A stretch of DNA of 64,000 nt from Chitinophaga filiformis (GTDB taxonomy: Bacteria; Bacteroidota; Bacteroidia; Chitinophagales; Chitinophagaceae), in assembly GCF_021646545.1 (NCBI RefSeq), contig NZ_JAKIRP010000001.1:62001-126000 (forward strand), written 5' to 3'. Shown here one piece after another: positions 8,485 to 17,206 of the stretch (position 1 is its first letter; the number at the start of each line of letters is the position of its first letter). The notes beneath the pieces are model-generated. The model did not search any database and was not told the origin of the DNA. It worked only from the letters and a program-made list of their open reading frames with translations. Both the position numbers and the translations under genes were made by a program.

Positions 8485-9396
8485 ATGCAGGAGATCTTAG
8501 CAAAAATACGAGACAGAACAGGCGTCGATCTTGTCAGCATCCTATCGGAAGAGCTGTCGGGGTCGGAACTCAACTCACTGTTACTGGAAGTATTTGACCG
8601 GAAAGCCGGTCAGCTAACGCCATCAAAGCTATTACAGCAATATCGTCTGAACCGGTTCGTACAGCCGGCAGCTGTGGATGTATTGCAACTGCGGACGAAA
8701 GAGTTGAATACACTCCAACATCTACAGCAATGCGGATTCGTTCCCCTGGAATTATCGCCTGTTTCAGTATTGGGTACCTGTGCCGCTGTTGCACCCGTCA
8801 GCCAGAAGAAAATTGTCAGTGCGACAAGGGGCACGGAAGTATTGTCTGATGCGACCAACGCTATAGCCCTGCATATAGCTGATCAGAAGAAAAAAGAGAG
8901 AAGTGCTGATGTGCTGAAATACTGTACCACCCACCGGCACGTGCGCACGCCGCCGGTGAAGGTCAAAGGGCATAGTCCGCATTTCACCGTTGCCGGTTTT
9001 GTAAGTGCAGGCATGGATACGGGTAGTTTCACTTTCGAAATAAACGCTATCAGGGAACATTTTCTGGCATTACAAAGTGTATTGCTGCAGGTCTTCCAGG
9101 TCGAAGTACAATATTTTAAACTTCAGCCGAGGGCTGGATATAGACAGGAAGGTCAATTAGCAGACAGGATCTTTAATGACATTAAAAATACTTTCCCGGT
9201 TGTAATAGACACAGCTGCAACGCCTAATGACTACTACCAGGGAATACAATACAAAGCCGTCATCCATGTACATGGAGAAGAAATAGAAATTGCGGATGGA
9301 GGATTCGTCAACTGGACACAACAGCTATTAGAGAATAAAAAGGAACGATGTTTTATATCCGGTTTGGGCATCGATTATCTTAGTCAAATAATGTAA
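8485..9396 (+). CDS. Conserved-looking protein of unknown function
   Basis: A 303-residue cytoplasmic protein with no signal peptide or membrane segment. I do not recognise the family. It begins with a helical region (LAKIRDRTGVDLVSILSEEL), has a central segment with VSVLGTCAAVAPVSQKKIVS and then SATRGTEVLSDATNAIALHIA, a string of basic residues around 145-165, and a distinctive GFVSAGMDTGSFTFE motif near 180. The mixture of helix-rich and strand-rich segments with a GMDxGS element vaguely recalls class II aminoacyl-tRNA synthetase cores, but no diagnostic motif 1, 2 or 3 is clear, so this is only an impression. It sits between the acetyltransferase and the AraC gene with one- and two-base gaps, so it is expected to act in the same process. 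Confidence 0.65.
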   Translation: MQEILAKIRDRTGVDLVSILSEELSGSELNSLLLEVFDRKAGQLTPSKLLQQYRLNRFVQPAAVDVLQLRTKELNTLQHLQQCGFVPLELSPVSVLGTCAAVAPVSQKKIVSATRGTEVLSDATNAIALHIADQKKKERSADVLKYCTTHRHVRTPPVKVKGHSPHFTVAGFVSAGMDTGSFTFEINAIREHFLALQSVLLQVFQVEVQYFKLQPRAGYRQEGQLADRIFNDIKNTFPVVIDTAATPNDYYQGIQYKAVIHVHGEEIEIADGGFVNWTQQLLENKKERCFISGLGIDYLSQIM

Positions 9397-9398
9397 GT

Positions 9399-10217
9399 AT
9401 GCTAAAGAGAGGCCAGCTTTTAACAGAAGACGCCAAAGACCATTTTTTTAAAATAGCTTATCCGGCCGCTCCCTTTGAGGAGTATGTTGACTATTATTTC
9501 GAAATAAGCACCCATCCTCATGCGGCTGACTTTTACATCAATGGCCTGCCTTCCTCCAATACGCTAATAGCGTTTAATCTGAATGAACAGTCCTGGTATT
9601 CTTTAAAGGATGGCAGTGAAACTCCCGCCGTGTTCAGTCATGCTCACCTGCTGGGACACACGTCGGTCTTACATACCGGTATTTATACCAGAGGCATGCA
9701 TACCTTCTTTGTGAAATTAAGGCCCGGCATTGCCACCTTATTGTTCAGAGAAGAAGCCACATCATTTGTCAATACACATGCAGACCTTTCCTGTTTATGG
9801 AAAAAGGAGCTGCCGCTGGAACAGTTAATGGAAGCGGGCAGTTTCAGGGAAAGGATACTGTTATTTCAGCAGGTGCTGCTAAAACGCCTGGTCAATGACC
9901 GTCACTATCTGAAACTACAACGGCTGCATCAGCTGATGAAGTCATTCCATTTCTTACAACTAAAAGGAGAAAAGGAAATAGAAAAAATATGTCAGGCCAA
10001 CTGGATCAGTTATGCATCAGCCAGAAGGGATTTTCTCAGGTATATCGGCTTTACGCCTAAATATTGCCAACGGATCAGCAGGCTAAAACAGGCGTTAATA
10101 GCATATAAAAAACATGGCTATCATTTTTACTGTGAGGATTTTGGCTACACTGATTTTTCCCATTTTGCTAAAGACAGCAGGCAAATAACGGGACGGCCGC
10201 CATCCCTTTTGGTATAA
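9399..10217 (+). CDS. AraC family transcriptional regulator
   Basis: A 272-residue regulator. The N-terminal part (about 1-150) has the features of the DUF6597-like sensory domain found in many Bacteroidota AraC proteins (PFEEYVDYYFEI, then KLRPGIATLLF). The C-terminal HTH_18 region (about 170-272) is recognisable at its end from FGYTDFSHFAKDSRQITGRPP, the second helix-turn-helix with the conserved F-x-x-x-x-F-x-R-x-F-K-x-x-x-G-x-x-P pattern. The first HTH is less typical (NWISYASARRDFLRYIG). It is the last gene of the operon and may control the operon itself. Confidence 0.82.
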   Translation: MLKRGQLLTEDAKDHFFKIAYPAAPFEEYVDYYFEISTHPHAADFYINGLPSSNTLIAFNLNEQSWYSLKDGSETPAVFSHAHLLGHTSVLHTGIYTRGMHTFFVKLRPGIATLLFREEATSFVNTHADLSCLWKKELPLEQLMEAGSFRERILLFQQVLLKRLVNDRHYLKLQRLHQLMKSFHFLQLKGEKEIEKICQANWISYASARRDFLRYIGFTPKYCQRISRLKQALIAYKKHGYHFYCEDFGYTDFSHFAKDSRQITGRPPSLLV

Positions 10218-10502
10218 GCTACCTGATGAAAAATATTTTTACGAATTAGAAATATACCTTAACTTAACAATACAACTGCGAATTGCTTTATTCTCTTTAC
10301 ACCTCAAAGAAACCATAAACAACAGGTCACTATCAACATCAACGTTTACCAGATTTCTTTTTTTAAGCTATTTATTCGTACATAAAAAACGTATAACGCG
10401 TCGACGCAACATCCTTGAGCTAAATGCCGGTATATACCAACCGGAAAGAAGACTTTTTTCTCACACGCAGTCACATCGTCCAAACCACTTTAATTCCATT
10501 TA

Positions 10503-11231
10503 ATGATGAAAAACTCCATTATCAACACCCCGGATCAACATGGGTTTATATTGAATGGTACAGAAGCATTATACATATGCCATCTGCCCATGTTCAATAT
10601 GGAGAACCACATGTACCAGGTAACGCTGGAAATCACCATCTCACCTGAAGCGAAAGCAGCCTATCTGAATGACCGGCAGACCAATCCCGGTAATTATTAT
10701 GTACTAGGCAACCTGCAAACCGATCTGTTCACTATTCCTGATGTCATGCTGGGCATAACCAAAAATTTCCAGGCAGACATTTTCAGGGGCATGCCTGCGG
10801 ACCCCAACAAGGACGAGCCGCTTATCCACAATGTAACCACAACGATCACCAGAATTGTATATGCGCGCCATTTCGATTACTCGATCCCTTATCCTGATGA
10901 TCTGACCTATATCATTTTCGGGAATGAAAAAGAAGCCTTTCTTGACCACTACCTGACGGAAGAAGAAGACTTCCTGAGCATCATCGCGCTCGACAAAGTG
11001 CCTGACTGGCTCCCCGCTGAGCAGCTGGCCATCTCCGCCAATGTAGGCTTTATAGGCATACCGTCTACCCCTATGCCAGACACACCACCGTTGGCCCCGG
11101 GCAGTTATAAAGTAACCTTCCAGGGCCAGGAAGATCTGTATGAATTACATGTAGGTGAGGATATTTTCTTTGACACAGAAATCGTAAACATGCCGGCCGA
11201 ACAAACGGCTGCGAAAGGCTTCTATGTATAA
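10503..11231 (+). CDS. Unknown protein preceding the decarboxylase
   Basis: A 242-residue protein without signal peptide or transmembrane segment. No family is recognised. It has an N-terminal beta-rich segment (MYQVTLEITISPEAKAAYL), a middle with a conserved-looking ITKNFQADIFRGMP stretch, and a proline-rich C-terminal part (PSTPMPDTPPLAPGSYKVTF) followed by strands. Two adjacent ATG codons (10503 and 10506) are both possible starts; a start at 10424 lies in another frame. It precedes the PLP-dependent decarboxylase by 45 bases on the same strand with no terminator between, so the two are probably co-transcribed and functionally linked. Confidence 0.65.
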   Translation: MMKNSIINTPDQHGFILNGTEALYICHLPMFNMENHMYQVTLEITISPEAKAAYLNDRQTNPGNYYVLGNLQTDLFTIPDVMLGITKNFQADIFRGMPADPNKDEPLIHNVTTTITRIVYARHFDYSIPYPDDLTYIIFGNEKEAFLDHYLTEEEDFLSIIALDKVPDWLPAEQLAISANVGFIGIPSTPMPDTPPLAPGSYKVTFQGQEDLYELHVGEDIFFDTEIVNMPAEQTAAKGFYV

Positions 11232-11276
11232 TCAGGAAACCATTATCACATTCACATCCATTCAAACGTCACTGTC

Positions 11277-13469
11277 ATGAAACAACCTTTAACCTCGCAT
11301 CAACGCTTTGCACGTAACCTGACGCAGCAACATGAAGAACTATTGTCAAAGCTTAAGGTAAAGGGAACCGGTTCCGACGACCTCGCCGGCTGGTTCCTGG
11401 GGCCTAAAGCGGAAAATACAGAACTGTTGCAGACATTGATCCGTCACGCGCTGGACAATCACTGCAACGACCGTAAGAACCTGTATCCGAACGATCCGGT
11501 ATATGTGACAGAAGAAATGAAACAAACACCGGAATACCAGGAAACGGTAAGAGTACTGAAAGAAAAACTGGATGTATTGCTGCAGCAGCTGAAAGGTTCC
11601 GTACCTTTCTGGAGTTATCGCTGGCAGTCGCATATGAATTGGGATACCACCCTGCCCAGTATGGCCGGTTATTTCGGCACGATGTTGTACAACCCTAATA
11701 ACGTCGCCGCTGAAGCATCGCCCGTTACCACCGTGCTCGAAATGATCGTTGGTGACGAACTATGCAAGATGCTGGGATATAATATTTCAGATGAAACGAC
11801 ACTGGGACCTAAGGCCTGGGGACATATTACCTGCGATGGCTCCATTGCCAATAATGAAGCCATGTGGGCTGCACGCAACCTGAAGTATTATGCTATCAGC
11901 CTGGCTGCTGCCATTAAAAATGAACCTTTACTGCAGAAAGCGGGCGCGCTGAAAATAAGGCTCGCCGACGGCTCTGTTACTACTATTGCCGAAGCAAGCA
12001 GCTGGGACCTGCTGAACCTTTCCGTTGATGAGGTACTTAGCCTGCCGGACAGATTAAACGCAGAATTTCATATCAGCCTGGACCTGCTCAACGATATTAT
12101 GGAGAGCTACAGCATCCAGAATATCGGCTTCGACGGTGTCAATAAGTACGTTGACAGTGGTATCAAACCGCCTGTACTGATGGCGGCATCCACCTGTCAC
12201 TATTCATGGCCTAAATCGGCTGCAGTACTGGGTATCGGCGCCAATAACCTGATCAAGGTGTATGTGGACGAAAATGCACGGCTGCATATAGGCCGTTTAA
12301 AGGAAGAGCTACAAAACGCGCTGGACAATCGCATGCCTGTACTGATGGTAGTGGCTGTGATAGGCACCACAGAAGAAAGTGCGGTAGATCCACTGAAGGA
12401 TATCATAGAGGTACGTGAAGAGTTCAGGAAACAGGGATTGAACTTCGTTATCCATTCTGACGCAGCCTGGGGTGGTTATTTTACTGCCATTCTACGGAAA
12501 CCGGAACGCCAGATATCCAACAGATTTGTGTTGTACACGCCTACACTCACGATGAATGCTTATGTAACAGAACAGTATGCGCATATTCATCAGTCGGATT
12601 CTATTACCATCGATCCACATAAAGCAGGATATATTCCTTATCCCGCAGGTGGTCTTTGTTATAAAAACGGCGCCATGCGTAACCTGGTAGCATTCGCAGC
12701 ACCGGTGGTTTATCACGGCGGTGTAGATCCGACCGTAGGCATCTACGGACTGGAAGGCTCCAAACCAGGGGCTGCTGCAGCCGCTGCTTATATGAGCCAC
12801 CAGGTAATTCCGCTGGACCAGAGCGGTTATGGTCAGATCCTTGGTAAATGTCTGTTCAACAGCAAACGCCTGTATAGTGCCTTTATCACGATGGCAGAAC
12901 CGGACGATCCGTTCATCATTGTACCGTTCCAGCGGCTGCCGGCAGAGAAAAACGGCGAAGGGCCAGATAAGATAAAGCAGCAATATGAGTTCATCAAGGA
13001 AGAGATCGTACCGAAAACCAATGAAGAGATCATGGCCAATCCGCAGGCAGTAGCATTATTGCCGGAACTGGGCAGTGACCAGATCATTATTACCTACACT
13101 TTCAACTTCAAAGAAAACGGAGTGCTTAACAAGAGTGTGGATAAACTGAATGAACTCAACCTGAATATCTTCGAGGCGTTGAGTCTTTCTCCGGGCGAAC
13201 ACGATCATCCGTCCAGGACACCGATGTATTTAACACAATCACAGTTTGATAATGAATCATATGGTAAGTCATTTGTAGATGACTACAAAAAACGCCTGGG
13301 CCTATCCATCGACAACGATGAGCCGGTGAATATCCTGATTTCCACTACCATGAACCCGTGGCTGACAGATACTTCAGAAGGTAACTTCATCCCAGAGCTG
13401 GTGAAGGTATTGCGTCAGACAGTATTGGAGCAGGTAGAGAAGCTGGTAGGCGCGCTGGAAGAAGCATAA
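11277..13469 (+). CDS. Group II PLP-dependent decarboxylase, tyrosine-decarboxylase-like
   Basis: A 730-residue fold-type I PLP enzyme expected to decarboxylate an aromatic or acidic amino acid. The PLP-stacking and substrate segment STCHYSWPKSAAVLGIG lies at about 302-318, the cofactor-binding aspartate is in IHSDAAWGGYF near 395, and the Schiff-base lysine is K449 in IDPHKAGYIPYPAGG. The pairing of HYSWPK with DPHKAGYIPYPAGG is closest in my memory to bacterial tyrosine decarboxylases such as that of Enterococcus, although those are about 620 residues long and this one has extra N- and C-terminal length. No tyrosine/tyramine antiporter is adjacent, so an acid-resistance role is not supported by context. 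Substrate is inferred. Confidence 0.85.
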   Translation: MKQPLTSHQRFARNLTQQHEELLSKLKVKGTGSDDLAGWFLGPKAENTELLQTLIRHALDNHCNDRKNLYPNDPVYVTEEMKQTPEYQETVRVLKEKLDVLLQQLKGSVPFWSYRWQSHMNWDTTLPSMAGYFGTMLYNPNNVAAEASPVTTVLEMIVGDELCKMLGYNISDETTLGPKAWGHITCDGSIANNEAMWAARNLKYYAISLAAAIKNEPLLQKAGALKIRLADGSVTTIAEASSWDLLNLSVDEVLSLPDRLNAEFHISLDLLNDIMESYSIQNIGFDGVNKYVDSGIKPPVLMAASTCHYSWPKSAAVLGIGANNLIKVYVDENARLHIGRLKEELQNALDNRMPVLMVVAVIGTTEESAVDPLKDIIEVREEFRKQGLNFVIHSDAAWGGYFTAILRKPERQISNRFVLYTPTLTMNAYVTEQYAHIHQSDSITIDPHKAGYIPYPAGGLCYKNGAMRNLVAFAAPVVYHGGVDPTVGIYGLEGSKPGAAAAAAYMSHQVIPLDQSGYGQILGKCLFNSKRLYSAFITMAEPDDPFIIVPFQRLPAEKNGEGPDKIKQQYEFIKEEIVPKTNEEIMANPQAVALLPELGSDQIIITYTFNFKENGVLNKSVDKLNELNLNIFEALSLSPGEHDHPSRTPMYLTQSQFDNESYGKSFVDDYKKRLGLSIDNDEPVNILISTTMNPWLTDTSEGNFIPELVKVLRQTVLEQVEKLVGALEEA

Positions 13470-13502
13470 AAGGATCGGTTAACAAGGGTGCCATAAAAAC
13501 GA

Positions 13503-13530
13503 GAAGCCACATCAAAACGATGTGGCTTTT
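13503..13530. terminator. Bidirectional terminator between convergent genes
   Basis: A 10-bp stem (13504-13513 with 13519-13528) with a 5-base loop is followed by a T-run on the plus strand. It sits between the convergent decarboxylase and FAD oxidase genes and can serve both. Confidence 0.8.
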
Positions 13531-13557
13531 CACTTGTCGTTTAAAACTATCAAACTA

Positions 13558-14919
13558 TTATTGAGGGATTGAGATACCATTGAACACTCTTCCGGGATCA
13601 TACTGCTGCTTAAGCAGCTGAAGGCGGGGCAGGTTCGTCCCAAATGCTTCATCAATCTGATCGTATTCTTCCGGCCCCAGCATATTCGGGTAACCACCCG
13701 GGAACGCGGCTTTATCCTTACCCATCTTCGCAGACAGCTTTTCCGCCCATTGGATATGACGCTGCGCATTGGCAGCATCGTCCGGCTCCCAAATGGAAAG
13801 AATTTCTATCATAAAATGCGGCTTTCGTAATCCGAAAGCTGTATCGGCCAATGCCACGCGTGTTGACGCACCATGAAAGTATTGGAAGTTCATCATGGAG
13901 AATGGAGAGGTACGCTCATTGCCGGCTATGCCAATTTCCCCGATCACGTCTGCCGACAGATCAGCCATCCATCTTGTTTGTATGCTAGTATGACGCCCCA
14001 CTACTACATGTTGATCAAACATGGCCAAGACGTCTCCGTATGCCATAGGTGTGACCTGCTCCATGACTATTGTGCCCATTTCCCTGAACTGATCGATGGT
14101 TCGCTGTCCTTCAGAAATTTCCCCATACCAGGTGGGGGCGATAAATAACAACGGCGACCCATCCGGAGCGGGGAGCAGTCCAATCGACGATGACAGTTGA
14201 TCGGGCGCCTGCTTTATAAATGCTGCATACCGCTGAAGGATGGTCTCAGCTTCCGACCAGGGAAAGCATATGAGACCGGATAAGATAGGTTTTGCGTCAT
14301 GCAGGCGAACGGTCAGAGAAGTCACTACGCCAAAGTTCCCGCCACCACCACGTATGGCCCAGAATAAGTCGGGATAGGTAGTCTCACTGGCATAAACAAT
14401 ACTGCCGTCGGCAAGTACCAGCTCTGCTCCCAGCAAGTTATCAATAGACAGGCCGTAGGAAGGACTTAAGGGGCCATAACCACCTCCCAGTGTAAAGCCC
14501 GCAAATCCTACCATACCGATGCTTCCTGTAACGGCTAGCTGCTTATAAGGAGCGGCAGCGGCGATCAGCTCTTTGGCCTTAATACCTCCACCTACTCTCG
14601 CAACATGCTGCAACGGGTCTATCTTAATGTCGTTCATTCTGCCCATGCTGATCACAATACCGCCTTCGTTCAGGCTGCGTCCGGCCCAGTCATGTCCTCC
14701 TCCCAGTACTGATACCTGCATTTTCTTCTCCCGGGCCAGCCAGAGGGCAGCCTGCACATCTCTGGAATTATAAGGCCGTATGATCATGGCTGGCTAGTGT
14801 TTTACTGCGCCATTCCATATCTGCATCTCTTTATTATACTCACTTTCGCCGGGTAACAGCACCTGCTCTTTCTTCAGCGGAAACACCATATCAAGGGATG
14901 ATTGTTTCATGTAGCTCAT
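13558..14919 (-). pseudogene. FAD-linked (berberine-bridge-like) oxidase interrupted by an in-frame TAG
   Basis: The reading frame from ATG 14919 (or 14910) to 13558 encodes a PCMH-type FAD oxidase, but codon 42 from the first ATG is TAG (14794-14796). Before the stop it reads GESEYNKEMQIWNGAVKH and after it PAMIIRPYNSRDV; in this family those two pieces are contiguous (W-N-x-x-x-x-x-R/x-P-A-x-I-x-x-P), so the stop replaces a sense codon. The rest is intact: GGGHDW with the histidine that normally binds FAD covalently, FTLGGGYG, and a C-terminal BBE segment (YDPGRVFNG). No cysteine for a second covalent link is present at the usual GxxG site. A 409-residue product could still start at ATG 14787 and would lack only the N-terminal strand-helix. 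Pseudogene, recent mutation or sequencing error are all possible. Confidence 0.75.
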
Positions 14920-15074
14920 AGTTCACCTTTGATCATAATTATCTGATGATGCAAAGATTCGAATAAAAGGCAGTTGAGGTTGTCACCAAAGCTGGGGAGA
15001 TTGTCTCACCAATTATGTTATGTGTCCCCGTATCGCATTTCCGATCGTCATAGGCAGGAATACAATTTTATATT

Positions 15075-15482
15075 ATGACAAAGAGAACAGACAAAATTAT
15101 CTATCTGGCAACGACCGTTTTTGTGGCCATGTTTTCCATCCTGGGCGCCTGGGGCCTGTTGGCGCTGCCTTTTTTCATTGACACCGTCCATGTGATGGGG
15201 TATCCCCGTTACTTCAGGATAAGCCTGGCGGTATTTAAGATACTTGGTGGTGTGGTAATACTGGCACCTCTTCCCGCCAGGGTAAAGGAATGGGCTTACG
15301 CCGGGATTGGCATCAATGTCATATGCGCTATTATCTCCTTTTCCGCCATTCAGGCGCCGGCGGTTAGTTTCATATCACCTGTTATAGGACTGCTGGTCTT
15401 AATCATTTCTTACGTTTACTTTTGCAGGACAGCTCACTTGTCCCCATCCCGTATTTTCGATCGTCATAAAGGGGAACAATAA
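15075..15482 (+). CDS. DoxX-like membrane protein
   Basis: A 135-residue integral membrane protein with four predicted helices (about 9-32, 48-70, 74-95 and 98-118). The pattern YLATTVFVAMFSILGAWGL, then HVMGYPRYFRI, LAVFKILGGVVIL and KEWAYAGIGIN matches the DoxX-like family (PF13564), small membrane proteins of unclear redox-related role. It is the first gene of a three-gene operon with a YCII-domain protein (13-base gap) and an ECF42-type sigma factor, an arrangement in which the membrane protein is a probable target or partner of the sigma factor. Confidence 0.85.
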   Translation: MTKRTDKIIYLATTVFVAMFSILGAWGLLALPFFIDTVHVMGYPRYFRISLAVFKILGGVVILAPLPARVKEWAYAGIGINVICAIISFSAIQAPAVSFISPVIGLLVLIISYVYFCRTAHLSPSRIFDRHKGEQ

Positions 15483-15495
15483 AAAATCTATTGTA

Positions 15496-15840
15496 ATGAA
15501 AGAGTTTGTATTAATCTTCAGGACCAGCAACAATGCTGATTTCAAGCCATCTCCGGAGCAGATGCAGGAAAGAATGAACTGGCTGGCGGGTATTGCGTCT
15601 CAAAACAAACTGGTTGACAAAGGTAATTCTTTGTCGCCTGTCAGTGCTAAGACCGTTAGACCGGGCAATGTTGTAACTGACGGCCCTTATACAGAGATCA
15701 AGGAATTTGTGGCCGGCTATGTGATTGTCAGAGCGGATAGTCTCGACGACGCAGCAGAACTGGCTAAAAACAATCCTGTTCTGCAATCTGGCGGTAATGT
15801 GGAGGTCAGGGAAGTGATAAAACGCGATAACAGCAATTAA
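15496..15840 (+). CDS. YCII-related (DGPF) domain protein
   Basis: A 114-residue ferredoxin-like-fold protein. The hallmark is VTDGPYTEIKEFVAGYVIV (about 53-72), containing the DGPF-type motif that names the family, followed by VRADSLDDAAELAKNNP and a VEVREV strand. Proteins of this group are the characteristic neighbours of ECF42 sigma factors; the sigma gene begins four bases downstream here. Biochemical function is not established for the family. A cytoplasmic location is expected as no signal peptide is present. Confidence 0.88.
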   Translation: MKEFVLIFRTSNNADFKPSPEQMQERMNWLAGIASQNKLVDKGNSLSPVSAKTVRPGNVVTDGPYTEIKEFVAGYVIVRADSLDDAAELAKNNPVLQSGGNVEVREVIKRDNSN

Positions 15841-15844
15841 CGCT

Positions 15845-17089
15845 ATGAAGGAAAAGGCAACATCGCAACAGCTTTTGCCTCACTTATTCAGGTTGGAGTA
15901 CGCTAAAATGACGGCCGTATTATGCCGTCATTTTGGCCTGCAGCATATAGAGATAGCTGAAGATATTGTCAGTGAAACATTCCTGAAGGCAACAGAGCTT
16001 TGGGGTGTAAATGGCATACCTGCCAATCCTACAGCCTGGCTTTACACCGTAGCAAAAAACAAAACCAAAGACTTTCTCAAGCGACAGCAGATCTTTGAAA
16101 CGCAGGTCAGGGGAAATATTCAAACCGCAGACCAGCAATCTGAACCCGATATTGAATTTACACAGCAGCTATTCAATGACAGTCAGCTGGCAATGATCTT
16201 CGCTGTTTGCAACCCGGCTAATTCACCTGAGGCTCAGATCTGCCTGGCATTGCAAATCCTCTGTGGGTTCAGTGTAGAAGAGATAGCGAACGCTTTTCTT
16301 GCGAAAACTGAAACTATCAAGAAGCGCTTACTAAGGGCAAGGAGCAATCTCCGTAATGATGATTTCAAGATCACTACATTACAGGAAGAGGCTATTCAGT
16401 CCAGGCTCGAGACGGTTCTCAGAACTTTATACCTGCTATTCAATGAAGGATACTTCTCTATATCTAATAATCATGTTATAAGGAAAGAGCTGTGCTCAGA
16501 AGCTATCCGGCTTACGCTGATGCTGGTAGAACATCCATTAACCAATACTACAAAAGTGAATGCACTTCTTGCGCTGATGTGTTATCAGAGCTCCAGGCTG
16601 GATGCAAGGGAAAATGAAGCGGGCGACACTATACTATTTGAACAACAGGATAAAAATCTGTGGAGCAAAGAGTTGATTGACAAAGGGAATTACTATCTGG
16701 TGAATGCCTGTTCAGGGAACGAAGTTTCAAAATATCATCTTGAAGCGGGTATTGCCTACTGGCATACAACACCTACAGACGATAAAAAGTGGGAACATAT
16801 TCTGCAGCTGTACAATGAACTTATTCTGCTGGAATATTCTTCTATGACTGCCCTGAACAGGACCTTTGCTTTTGCCAAAGTGTATGGGTACGAAAAGGGT
16901 ATTATAGAAGCAGAAAAGTTACAGCTGGAAAGTAATAGTTATTATCATTCTCTGCTGGGATATTTATATGCAGACAGGGATGTTGATAAAGCTGTTATGC
17001 ATTATAATAGCGCCATTGAGCTGACTAAGTCAGCGGCGGAGAAGCGAACGTTGTTGAAGGAGATAGAGTGGTTGAAGTCTTCCGGGTGA
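15845..17089 (+). CDS. ECF42-type RNA polymerase sigma factor with C-terminal TPR-like domain
   Basis: A 414-residue sigma factor of the type that carries a long C-terminal domain instead of a separate anti-sigma factor. Region 2 is at about 10-80 (LFRLEYAKMTAVLCRHFG, then EDIVSETFLKATELWG), region 4 at about 115-175 (GFSVEEIANAFLAKTETIKKRLLRARSNLR), and residues 185-414 form the SnoaL-free helical extension with DUF6596/TPR character (LYLLFNEGYFS, LLALMCYQSSRLDAR, and the final repeats). The neighbouring YCII gene supports assignment to ECF42. In this group the C-terminal domain is needed for activity; the input signal is unknown. Confidence 0.88.
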   Translation: MKEKATSQQLLPHLFRLEYAKMTAVLCRHFGLQHIEIAEDIVSETFLKATELWGVNGIPANPTAWLYTVAKNKTKDFLKRQQIFETQVRGNIQTADQQSEPDIEFTQQLFNDSQLAMIFAVCNPANSPEAQICLALQILCGFSVEEIANAFLAKTETIKKRLLRARSNLRNDDFKITTLQEEAIQSRLETVLRTLYLLFNEGYFSISNNHVIRKELCSEAIRLTLMLVEHPLTNTTKVNALLALMCYQSSRLDARENEAGDTILFEQQDKNLWSKELIDKGNYYLVNACSGNEVSKYHLEAGIAYWHTTPTDDKKWEHILQLYNELILLEYSSMTALNRTFAFAKVYGYEKGIIEAEKLQLESNSYYHSLLGYLYADRDVDKAVMHYNSAIELTKSAAEKRTLLKEIEWLKSSG

Positions 17090-17110
17090 TTTACTCAGCC
17101 GATTGACTGT

Positions 17111-17133
17111 GGGCTAAAATAAAGCCCTTTTTT
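17111..17133 (+). terminator. Terminator of the sigma-factor operon
   Basis: A GGGCT/AGCCC stem with a 7-base A-rich loop is followed directly by six T residues, 22 bases after the sigma gene stop codon. Confidence 0.75.
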
Positions 17134-17206
17134 ATGATATGATATATGTAATCAATTTTATCCGCCAACAAAATATGTATTAATTTACACAACACAATCA
17201 TTCCAC

